Source: Amoebophrya sp. A120 (taxonomy: Eukaryota > Sar > Dinophyceae > Syndiniales > Amoebophryaceae). From it: a stretch of DNA of 64,000 nucleotides. The position numbers were made by a program, and so were the translations under genes. The notes under the pieces were generated by a model. It worked only from the letters and a program-made list of their open reading frames with translations, was not told the DNA's origin and ran no database searches. Where the stretch lies: the NCBI GenBank assembly GCA_905178155.1, contig CAJINV010000020.1, forward strand, positions 124,001 to 188,000, written 5' to 3'. Below, piece by piece: positions 10,550-21,600 of the stretch; positions within the stretch are counted from its first letter, which is position 1, and every line of letters begins with the position of its first letter.

Positions 10550-12173
10550 TTAGTTTTTCTTCCCCTTGGCACCCGCTCCTGCAGCGGCTTCCTCCACAGT
10601 CTGCTGCAGGCGCTGTGGCAACTTTTTCTGCAGGCGCCGTGGCCAGGACGCGACGAACTCCGGACGCATACTCTTGCAGGCGGCGTCGAAAACTTTTCCG
10701 CTATCATGAAACGACTTCACCTTGGACAAGTCCCACGAGTTCAGGTCCTGCGCGAAGGCGTTGCACTTGCAGAGCATCCACTGTATATCTGTTACATTCC
10801 TGGTGTCCCACGAGCCCAGCGGCTGGTTGAAGACGGTGCACCCGACGAACATGCTGCTCACGCTTGTCACATTCCTGGTGTCCCACGAGCCCAACGACTG
10901 GTTGAAGGCTTTGCACCCCTCGAAGACACTAGTCATGTTTTTGACTCTCCCCGTGTCCCACGAGCCCAGCGGCTGGTTGAAAGCCTTGCACTCACAGAAC
11001 ATGCGACCCATGTTCTCGACATTCCTGGTGTCCCACGAGTCCAGCGGCTGGTTGAAGACGTCGCACAACTCGAACATACCACGCATGTCTTCGACTTTCC
11101 CCGTGTCCCACAAGCCCAACGGCTGGTTGAAGGCGGTACACAGGGAAAACATCCTGTTCATGTTCACGGCCTTCGACGTGTCCCAGGCATCTAGGGGCTG
11201 GTTGAATTTATAACACTCCCTAAACATATCATGGAAATCGGAGGCACCGCTAACGTCCCAGCCCGAGATATCCCGATTGAACGTGAGGAAATCAGTGAAG
11301 AGCAAAGCCAGGCTTTCTACGCGAGAGCAGTCCCAAATCCGCAGGGGTCCGTACCGCCCTTCGATCTCCTTAGCTGTTGTCTGCTCCATGACGTGCGCCA
11401 GAATCTCCCCCGTGCTCTGCTGTAGTCCTTCTTCAGGATCAAACCCAGACGGGGTGCGAAAGTGGTCTTGTTCGTCATCTTCATCAAACATGTCCTGCGC
11501 ATCCAGGTAGTAGTCCTCGCTGCAGATCACCATGAGCGCTTTGCTCAGTGCGCGCTTGTCCTCGAAGGCCTCGAACGTTTTCACAAAGTACGCGACGTCG
11601 TCGGGAAATTCCAGCAAATTCGTTGGAAGCTCGTGGTCGTTGGCCAGAGTCTCACCGCTGTCGGCCAACACGATTTGCACCTGCTCCCACTGTATGCATT
11701 GCAAACGTGTCTGGGTCTGAAAGAACATTGCATAGACTTTTATATGCTCTACTGACAGGAAAGAGAGATCTGTACATGCATGTTGAGCTACCTAGCTATT
11801 TCGTTTCTGTAATGCAAAAACGCAGTTTCTCATGCAGTTTGCGCTAGACCTAGTCGCTCAGAAACTTGTCATGCGCGCCCCCATATCGGAGGTTGCTTAT
11901 GCTTCGCAAATTTGCATCGCGATCAACTCTACAGACCCAGACATATTTGCAATGCATACACTGCACCGGGCGGCCGGTCGGCGATGCGTGGGCTTTCTGC
12001 TCTTTAAACGTTGCCGCGATCTGTTCCTTCAGTTCCTTTACCGACATAACATTTTTGAGCACCAAGGACGGCGAAAGCACTACTTCGACCGCGCAATCAG
12101 GCCCCGAAAGCAAGTTCGGGATCTTTAGCACGGCCTTCGAAGTATCCGGAGGGGACAAGGACGACTTCGACAT
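10550..12173 (-). CDS. Ubl-DUF285 repeat protein, tail lost (gene C)
   Basis: Predicted 450 residues from exons 12173..11959 and 11687..10550 (1,353 nt, divisible by 3). Residues 15-78 form the ubiquitin-like region and about 190-415 form eight DUF285 repeats (FNQPLGSWDTGKVEDM type). It aligns nearly residue for residue with the first half of gene B. A 4-base TAAC insertion relative to gene B, right after AKGKKN, creates a stop, so the Lys/Ala-rich tail and the second unit are absent. The old tail sequence persists untranslated to about 10491, where the duplication junction begins. One introner splits the codon for W in GRPVQWEQVQI; gene B has the same exon intact there. Confidence 0.75.
11693..11958. 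mobile_element. TIR introner, family 1 (in gene C), with an empty site in the tandem copy
   Basis: 266 bp from TATGCATTGC to GCAATGCATA, with the family core TGTCTGGGTCTG / CAGACCCAGACATA. It is flanked by CACTG on both sides (11688-11692 and 11959-11963). The tandem copy has the uninterrupted site CCCACTGCACCGG with a single CACTG at 9240-9244. Confidence 0.92.
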
Positions 12174-12686
12174 ACTTTATTTTGAGTGTGAGCTTTTTCT
12201 GATCGCGCAGCAAATTTCTACCTACTAATTCGCTTGTGAAAACTCTTCAAATTTTGCTTGCAATCTTTACACTCTGCGTTGTGCAGCTGCCGCTGCCCGA
12301 CTCCTGCCAGTCTCTCATACAAGAAAAGCAGAAGCAACCGCAAGTCTAAGGTCAATTACACAGCTTCATCTTTATCTTGAGTCAAGACGACATTGTTGAG
12401 AATAAGAAAAGCACGCGGCTGTCCTTTTTGTGTGGTTTCATTCAACACTATCTTTTCTATCACACAGAAGAACATCCTTCAATGAAAGAACATGTGACAG
12501 GGACAAGACAACTGACACGCTTACGTCATCTTGGCAAAAATCCGCCAAATGGAGTACTTATAGCGACCCTGCAACAATTTAAACTACAGGCACACGGCCG
12601 CGCACAGGCAGTGATATAATCATTTGAGGTTTCAGTTCACACCATACTTCACAGCGACGACAACCATGATCATTCTCAACTGGATC
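12174..12686. other. intergenic spacer between genes C and D
   Basis: Second copy of the spacer at 9455-9994. No gene, promoter motif or TIR seen. Confidence 0.6.
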
Positions 12687-15600
12687 TCACCCCAGCAGGT
12701 CCCTCGTTGTCTTCCTCCGTTTGCGTCGTAGTTCCTCAGAATCACTGGACGAGGCATCATCTTCCACGATGAAGTCGTCAGCGGCCGTCCGCGGTTTTCG
12801 CTTTGCGGCCCCCTTCGCCTTGCTGGCCTTCGCCTTTCCTGTAGTCCCACGACCCGCGGCCCCCGCCGCTTTGCTTGCTTTATTTGCATTTCCCCCCGAC
12901 GTTGGCGGCGGTTTTTTCATCCCCGAGTGTAGCTTAGATGTTCCCGCAGATGCAGAAACAAGTTGTGGAGGCTGCACATGATCACCCGCAGCAACTTTCT
13001 GCATAGAAGCTGCTGCACCTGCTGTGCCGGCTGCACCTTGTTGTAGGTGGCTCCCCAGCAAACCACTCGTCTCGGACCGTTTCCGCTGGGCGGCGGAGGC
13101 CTTCGCCGCCCTGGCGGCCGCACCACCGCCGGGCAAAATGATTTTTCCCGGGTCCAGCGGAGGCATGTTTTTGGCCGGGTAGTTGTTATCCGGAACTTCC
13201 GGGGCGCCCCGAATTCGCAAAATGGGCTTGCTGCGAGCCACCGCCGAGGAGGCTTGTTTTGCTGGACCGGGGGGGACATCATGAGCAGCTGCACCGGGCT
13301 TCATCCCGCCTCTCTCCGTCTGGTTGTTCATCGCCGTGTTGTTCTTCCCAGGCAGCGTGATCCTGCCCACCTGCAGGCTCAACTGCTGGTGCAGCGGTTG
13401 TTGCGCTTCTCCCGCCCCGCCCCGACCTGCGGTCGCGCGCAGGTGGGTCTCCACCGAGCGGCGCTGCGACTCGTGCTCGAGCGCTAGGTTTGCGCGGTCA
13501 ATCTCGGATCCGAGTCGGTTGCCCCAGGCTTTGCTCCCGGCGGCCAGGGAGCGCTTCGGCTGATGCTGCTGCGTGTAGTTCTTATTTCCGTGGTGCTGGG
13601 CGTCGAGGGTGTTGTTCTGGAAGGTGAAAGGTTCCCGTCTGATCAATGCTGCATTTTGCTGATGTTGGTCACCAACACTTATGTCGAACAGCGGACGCAC
13701 GGCGGACTCGACCTCTTGCTCCAGTTCATTCGGCGTGGGAGAGATCATGTGGTGAATGCGCGCGTCAATCACGTTTCCATTTGCATCCCTCAGCGGCGCA
13801 CCAGCAGCTTCATGGAGGTTCTTGAAGTTGTTTTGCTGGTGGTGCGACTGGGCACTAGAAGTACCAGGTTTGGTATTCTGGTGCGCAGAAGAGCTGCTGT
13901 TTCCCGTCGGGAGAAGATGTTGAACTGCAGCGCCTCTTGGGGACGCGGCGCCGCGCCCTCCTGCGCCGGAAATTGGTATCCCAGGGTGCTGGTGGGCCAG
14001 CACTCCAACTGCGCTACTAGCAGGTGGCTGGCCAAACTTTTCCCGAAACGCTTCTTCGCGATCCAGGCCAGGTTTCGCTTCCTGCAGGAACTTTTGCCAC
14101 ACGTGCTTGGAAAAGTAGTCTTCCATACTTTCCGGCGCGTCTAGGATATTGATATCCTCGTCGATGGTACTGCTGTTTGCTGGCAGGGAGAAACTACTAC
14201 TACTACCTAGATCCACAAACCGCACGAACCCCGCCCGGAAATCCGAGAGAAATTGCGCCTCGGGGGGCAGGATCTCGCCCAACCGGTGTGGCGAAAGTCC
14301 CGAGTTCGACGCGAATTGCGCGGCGGAGGGACCACGGTCCGCCGCCTTCAAGTCGTGGGAGGTGCCGGTGTCGTTGGCAGCTTTCGAAAGTACAGCCTTA
14401 CTAGTACTACCGGATGAATGTTGCAGCATCTCCTCCTTGCTCAACAACATTCTGTGCTGGTGCGCGGCTCCGGTGGACCTCGCAGCAGTCGCGGCGCCGA
14501 GCTTCCCGAGGTAGTGGAGCACCGCGCCCGTCGCGCGGTCGCAGACCAGACAGAGATGCAGCAGAAACCGCCCTGCGGCCCGCCACATCGGCAGGCGGTA
14601 CCGGTCGTACAGCGTCCGCCACTGCGCCTTGAATGCCGCCTTGAGCTCTGCAGTGCCGGCGTCGTACCGGCTTTCCGCGCTGCGCAGCACCTTTCTGAAC
14701 GCCCGCCTCCTCGCCTTGTTGAAGCGGGCTACCTCGGCTTCGTGAAGACGAGCAGTGCCGATCGTTGCAAACAACATACTGTTTGAACCAGTGGAGTTCG
14801 GTGACTTCGCGTCGGGATTTTGCTTTTCCTGGCTTTCCATTTGTTTTGCCAAAAGTTCGCGCAGTTCCTGTTGCAAAGCCACACGCTCGACCAGCTCGTT
14901 ATGGTTCTCGAGGAGAAAGTGCCGCTGTTGCGGCCGCGGACTGCGCAGAACGTGTACCCGCTGCACGTGCTGGAGGCTGGCGGTGCTATCAAGTGGTTTG
15001 CTCGGATTTTTTTCTTTCAGGTCGCCCACGGCGCTAGTGTTCGATGTCGCACCACCTAGTAGTTGTGCTTGTACAGGACCAACTGCAGCACCTCCACCAA
15101 CCTGTTCCAGAGCCGGCGTGAGGGGCGGCGAGTCGATGGAGGGTTGCACAACCCCCGCGCGCCCTGAAAACAGCATGTGTTGCAGGACATGATCTGAGAT
15201 ATCCGGGTACCAAATCCCCCGACTGGCCAAGTGGTGCTGCTGCTCCTGCTGGAGAGCCACGCTGTTGTTATTCCCCGTGGCCCCACCGCCGCGTTTACTG
15301 GACCGCGCCGTCTGCGGCCCCTCGTCAGCCGAGGCGGCCGCACTCGAGCCCCGCGCACTTCGACCGCCGACCGAGCGCCGATCGGATTGGCGGTGGCGGA
15401 GGTTGAGGTCCCCTTGCTGCAGTTCATCCTCGGCGCCGCTGCTAGAAGAGAACACGGCCTTCGCGGATGCGAACTCCCGCTTGGCATACCACTCCTTCTT
15501 GCGCGCTCGCTGCGAATCCGAGTCCGACGACAGGTCTGAATGTTCCGAGCTGGTGCGCCGAGCCGAGGAGGACGAGGTACTGATTCCGTCCGAGGAGGTG

Positions 15601-18600
15601 AAGTCGGAGTCGCTCTCCGAATCTTCCGACGACGAGGAAAATTCGTGCTTCGAACTACGGGCGCTCCTGCTGGAAAGAACGTCGTGCTTGCTTGTTGTAG
15701 TTCCGGCTTTAACGATGGATGCACTCGTCGCTCTTCCCCTAGTACCCACTCTACCACTGTTCTTCTTGCTTCCACCATTTCTGGTCGTCTTCTTCGATGC
15801 TTTTGCGCGGTACTTGACGCGCAACAGCTTCCCCGGGATTTTCGCGGCGCCGCGCTTCATCAGAAAAAAGCGGATCAGTTCCTGTTCGTAGCAAAGCTCG
15901 TAATCTACCTTGAGCAACTCAAGAAATTGCGCGATCAGGCTCACTGCGATTTCGGCAAGGCCCAATTGGTGCTCGGGGGCTAGGGTGCTTCTATTCGAAT
16001 CAGTGCAGGACACGAGAGAATCCACAACCTGGAACAACAGGGGGAAGTTTCGCAACCAGCAGGTCTGCCAGTCACACACGAGCGAATTCGAGAGCCACTC
16101 AAGGGCCAGTCTGCGCGCAGGAAGTCCTGCGTCGTGGGGAAGCAGGGAAAGAACGGGATTTTTTTCGGAAGAAGAAGGATTTAGTACTCCCGTAGTTGCT
16201 AGCGATGCTGCTGCGCCGCCTTTTTGGTGAAAATCGTCGTGACCTGCGACCATGAGCTGGCGTGCTGTAGCGATGACGGCACTTTCGACGAATAGTTGTG
16301 TGATATTTTTCGTGGTCGCGGTTGGAATCTCTGTGTCTTTCTTTGTGCCTTCGGTTATACTATCAGGACCGCGTCGCTGAAGCTTCTGCGGTAAATTCAG
16401 AACCTCCTGCTCCTGTGCCAATAACATGGATTCGTAAAACCGAATCGTAGCTACGACGTAAACCGCCTCTCGCGTTGAGCGATCCGGAAACCAGGGCGGA
16501 ATCTCCTCGCTATCCCGTACAAGTAGGCTGCTTCCAGAAACAAACTCTTTGACTAACAGACCGGCCAAGTTCAAATCGCTTTCCACAAATCGAATAAAAG
16601 CCTCTGCTGTCTGCTGCATTTTACCCGCAGGGGACGACGTTGTGTCTTTTCCTTTTCCCTGCTGCAATTCCTTCTTATTTTCCTCGGTCATCAGCGCGTC
16701 TAAATCGAAGCTTGCTTGGTGCTTCAGCGGAACCGGGCTCTTCTTGTTCGGGGCCTTTGAAAGAACCCCGGCGGAGGTTCTCGACGCAGTAGTAGCAGTT
16801 CCGAGCAAAACGATCTTCGCTTCTTGCTCCGCCGACAACGGCTGCACTTCGCTGGCCAGAATCGCCTTTACGTCCGAAGCGCTCGGCCGCTTTGGCAAGT
16901 CAACAGCGGATGGCGACTGTACCCCGTTCATCTTCTCATCGACCAGTGATGTATTTTGGCCCGCCGCAACCGCGCCTGCTTCTCCCGTACTAGCCTGCTC
17001 TACTAGCGCAGGCGGTTGCATTGCGGTCAGCAGTTTCCCTTGCAGGTTGTGGAAATCCAGCAGCCAGGCCACGGAAAGGAGCGCCTTCACCAAGGGCAAG
17101 CCGGTTATCAGCATTTGGATTTGGTGCGCACCGTCATTACCATTCCAAACTCGCCAAGTATGGATTGCAAAAATGTCTGGGTCTGGAGTGTAATGCTGGT
17201 CTTGCATTCCAATTCCTGTGAAATCTGTATTGCGTGACCAAGAACAGTGGTGGCTCCTTATGTCCTCATACAAAAACGCAGAGTCTCATGCGGAGTTCGT
17301 ATGAGAAGGCGTGCTGTAATCTTGTCATGCTTTCCTACATAAGGAAGTGAATTCCTCTTGCACATTTTAGCATCACAAATTTCCAGACCCAGACATCTTT
17401 ACATTTCGTACCAAGTGAGACACTGCAACATGGGTTCCACCAGCCACTCGCGGTGCCCGATGGCCTCACGCAGCGTCTCGTTGCCGCTCTGCTGCAGGGC
17501 CTTCTGCTCCGCGTGGCGCTTTTTCACCTCCTCCAGGTCATTGTTATCGCTGCTGCTTGCCAGCGACGACACCGCGTGCATGATGTAGATGGAATCCGTC
17601 TCCTTGCTGCTTTGCACCGCTGCGGCGCGCCCGTGCCCGCTCTTCGATGTCACCGTGCTGGCCATCGCGCGGACGGGAACCAGCTGCTGGCTCGCACCAT
17701 GCAGCACGTTCGTTGTTCCAGTCGCCCCTGCGTTTGTACCGCGCACGCTGCCAGTAGTCCTGCCGTTTGTAGTGCCATCTGGTCCATTTCCTGGTACACC
17801 GCTACCATAGTTCAGCTGTTGCGCGGCCCCCGCCGCCGTCTTGAGCCTTTTCGACGATCGGTGGTCGTGGTGGTGCCCAGACAAAGCATTATTTTTGTAG
17901 CTTTCTAAACCGCTCCCCGCGTTCTGCCCGCCCGACACGCCGGAGCGAGCGGCCTCGGACGCGAGACCCATGAACGGCGTCACGCCCACACTGGACTCCG
18001 CCTCCTTCTTGACTGTCTGCTTCTGCAGCAAGGAACGCACTATACACTGCAAACATGTGGTCTGAATCAGGAAAGCTGCAAATTTCTCATGCTGCCATTG
18101 AATTCTACGAAAATTTGTGTTGTATGAACAGCACGCAAGTTGATTTCGCTGCACAACTACAAGACGGCATTTCTCATGCGAGGTAGGCATCACGAAGCTC
18201 CCGGCAACTCTGTGATGTTACGGCATACATCACAGACGTTGTGCGTTAGGTAGAAAGTGCATGACAAATTTCTGCATTTGCGAGAGGACTACATGTTTGC
18301 ATTAGATACGCACGCGCTCGTCCGGCGTGATCCGCTCCGACACCCGCTGTTTTGCCTCCAACTCGTTATATTGCGTCAAATTCGCGGTGTTCAGCTTCAA
18401 AGTCGATGTACGGTTTTGCTGCTGCTGCGAGGTGGATCCGTGCGCCTGCCGCGCCAGTTGTGAATGTCCTCCTCCTCCTGCATGGAGACTGCGACTCCCG
18501 TGTTCGCTGTCCAGGAACGACAAGTGCCCGTCGTCCGAAAGGCGCTCACGGTCCTCCTCCTCGAAGGGAAGAGCAACTTCCTGCCCGATGTCGTCGACGT

Positions 18601-21600
18601 CGTAGAAGGGCAGTAGGGGCGGCAATCCGTGCAACTTTTCCTCTTCGTCCTCGTCCTCGACGACAATGTGAGCGTTCGCCGCTTCGACCGGTGCGTTGTA
18701 ATTGTAGCTGTATTCCTCGTCGTCAAACGAACTGAATTCCTGGTCCTCCATCGACTTCAATCGCTTCAAGGTGCTGGTGTTGTTGTTCTTCATCTCGCTA
18801 GAAGTACTTTGCTTCATGTTGATGTTCTGGCCACTTTGGCTCTGATTTTCAACAACATCAAAGGGTGTTGCATCAAGTAGATCTACTTCGCGCTCGCCCG
18901 GACCGGGCGGTACCTGCATGATCGGGTTTTCCAAAAGTTTGTCCTTTTCGTTCATTATAACCTGCTCAGGTCGTGTTACAATCTCAAACGTTACAATAGA
19001 GTCTGGAAATCTGTGATGCAAGAGCTGCATGATCTAGCCAAGTCCCATCGGATTGCGCATGACAAGTTTCGGAGTCCGCAACCGCACTACAATCTGGCGA
19101 AATTTGTATTGCAGAAACGGGAATGCTGTCCGAGTCTATCATGCTCGTCATGCAATACAAAATCCAGATTCTATTGTAACGTTTGAGATTGTAACGTTTG
19201 AGCAGGTCATATTCATTTTCTCGATCTTCTCGATTTGCAGGTCGTCGTCTATCCTGTGTAAAAACGTCCCCACACCAGAGTCAAGATGGGGAATCTGCTA
19301 GACAAATCAGCCAACTTTGCTTGTTTGGCATGACAAGTTTGTCCGCGTAGTGTACTCCTGTTTAGTTACTTAAGAAGCATCACAGATCTAGCATAGAATG
19401 CTGACTCTAGCATCACATACTCCAAAACCCGACTGGAAAATGCTTCGCATAGGGCTCCGCATAAGAAACTTTTTTGGCATGCGGAATTGCATCACAACTA
19501 TGGGGTGGGGACGTTTTTACTCAGAATATCGTCGTCATCGTCCTCATCCTCCTCATCTGCGGTGAACTTCGACGAGGAACTAGAGCTGGATCTATTACCA
19601 CTTTTCGGCGACATAATTGGAATTGCGTTGCTGGTGGGAGATAAAATTTTCTTCTCCAACTTGTTCTCCTTTGTTCCAGGCTTGCCGAAGAAGAAAGCTG
19701 GATCCAGATCGAACGACTCCACTCGTTCCGCGACAGTGGCCGGAAAGAACTGGTCGCGGGTCGTGTTCATGCTTTGTCCAGCACCGGAAACAAAATCATG
19801 CTTGGAAGTTGTACTAGTAGCTCCTCCTGTTGGATTCGAAGTCTGATTGAGAACTTTCGACGACGACCGCCCTTGCAGCTGGTGCATTTCCGCGACCAGA
19901 GCGTCATATCAAATGCAAAAGTGTCTGGGTCTGGATGATTGCAACTTGTCATGCTAAATCTGAATCAGGCAAAAAACTGTGTTGCATGATTGCCAGAAGT
20001 TGTGCACTTTTGACCCAATCGAGAGGCAGTCTCTCATGCAGGATAGGCATTAGAAAGGTCCCGCAGAATCTGTCATGCTATGTCCTACATACCAGACTTC
20101 ATGGGTCATGGCAAATCTGCATGACAAATCTGGCAATCTTCCCGACCCAGACATTTTTGCAATCCATACGTCATACAACGTGACGAAGTCGGCTTCCGGG
20201 CGGCGAACGCGGAAATACCGGCGCTTCAGCCCGGCGACGAGCGGCTGCTCTCGTTGCTCGATCTGCTGGTTGTTCTCCACCGCTTTTTATGAAGTCACAA
20301 AATACAAAAAGGTGACAGGTAAAAACCTCGAATATAATCGAAATCCCGCAGTTTTATTTTGCCAATTTTGGTTGTTGGGAGGTGGTTTTTGGAAAGTAGG
20401 GGGGTTGGTTTATTTCGGGAGGTGTTTTTTTTTGTCGACGGGCAAAGAACCTACTGACACCGAGAGGAAGGCGCTTCGGTTTCCAGATGAAGGCGATTCA
20501 ATTTCTAGACGAAGGCAACTGAGTTTCCAGATGAAGGCAATTCAATTTGCCGACTAAGGCGCTCAATCTGCCAAATTTGGTTTTGAAGAGCTGATTTCTG
20601 CGCTCGCGTTTTTTGTTGTAAACGAAAAAAACCTTACAGAGACCTAGACCCCTGCAGAAGTCCTTGACCTTACAGAGACCTAGACAGAAGTTGCCGTGCA
20701 GAAGTCCTTGAGCTTTCTCCAGAATTCGCTGACTTCCCTGCGCATCTGCACCGAAACCCGCAAGCACCTTCGCAGAGAGCATTTGCTCACGGATCGCGGT
20801 GAAAAAGCTTCGCGCTGGGTTGTGGTGAAAAGGGCGATCCCGTTTTCGGTGAGGATGGCTTAGGTTTTTCCGATGTTTGGCTAAGGACTCAGCGCCGTGA
20901 AAAAGCTCACTCGGGCGCTGGTGCTCATGCGTTTTGTAGGCGGAGGCCTGATCTCAGTAAGCTGCTTTTTCGTTTATAAAAAAGAAAACGAACGCAAAAG
21001 CCGCTGGCTTTTCCGTTCGTATTCTTGGTTTTCGAGAGGTGGCCAACCTCTCGAAAACCGAAGTCGGCAGATTGAATCACCTTGGTCGGCAAATCGAATC
21101 GCCTTAGTCGGGAAATTGAGTGGCCTTTTTCTCGGTGTTAGTAAGTTGTTTTTCCGCCTACAAAAAAAAAATAGCGGCCGGAAAACAGCCTCCCTACCTT
21201 CCCAAAACCACCTCCCGAAAACCGAAATCGGCGAAATAAAACTGCGAGATTTCGACTCTATTCAGGAAATTTACCTGTCCCCTTTTTGTATTTTGTGCGT
21301 TCATACCGCTTTTGTTCGCAGCGCAAGCGGCTGCTCTCGTTGCTCGATCTGCTGGTTGTTCTCCACCGCTTTTGTTTACAGCTTGGATGGCCATTAGATT
21401 TCTCTGCGGTGAATTTCGCGTGATTTTAGGGGTCTGCACGAATTTGATAGGTGGCGCTGCGAATATTATATTTTCTCCCGGAAATATCGACATCCACCCG
21501 ACGGAATAGTCGTAGCGACGTAAGTTCCAAAAGGCTTCCGGTGGTGGCGGAATTTTTCCAGCAAAAAAAAGACCGGGATGGGGCGCCTCAGTGTGTAGTT

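Larger units (their letters stand above)
8048..13182. repeat. tandem segmental duplication, ~2.4 kb and ~2.7 kb copies
   Basis: Copy 1 is about 8048-10490 and copy 2 about 10491-13182, head to tail. Each contains most of a Ubl-DUF285 gene, its 5' spacer and the 3' end of gene D. The junction at about 10490 fuses gene D sequence (ending at the codons for NYPAKN) to the tail of the DUF285 gene (AHAEK). Almost all of the length difference is the introner at 11693-11958, present only in copy 2. Confidence 0.85.

Noticed and set aside
8057-11194. Long plus-strand open frames (up to about 418 codons) over the DUF285 genes
   Set aside because: They are mirror frames of the minus-strand repeats; the minus frame has the conserved FNQPLGSWDT pattern and proper starts.
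2662-12173. Bacterial origin suggested by the BspA-like DUF285 repeats
   Set aside because: The genes carry introns shared in type with all others, have eukaryote-style basic tails, and belong to a local paralogue family.
12721-17237. Many plus-strand open frames of 70-215 codons inside gene D
   Set aside because: They overlap one uninterrupted 4.4-kb minus-strand exon, have no recognisable domains, and reflect GC-rich third positions.
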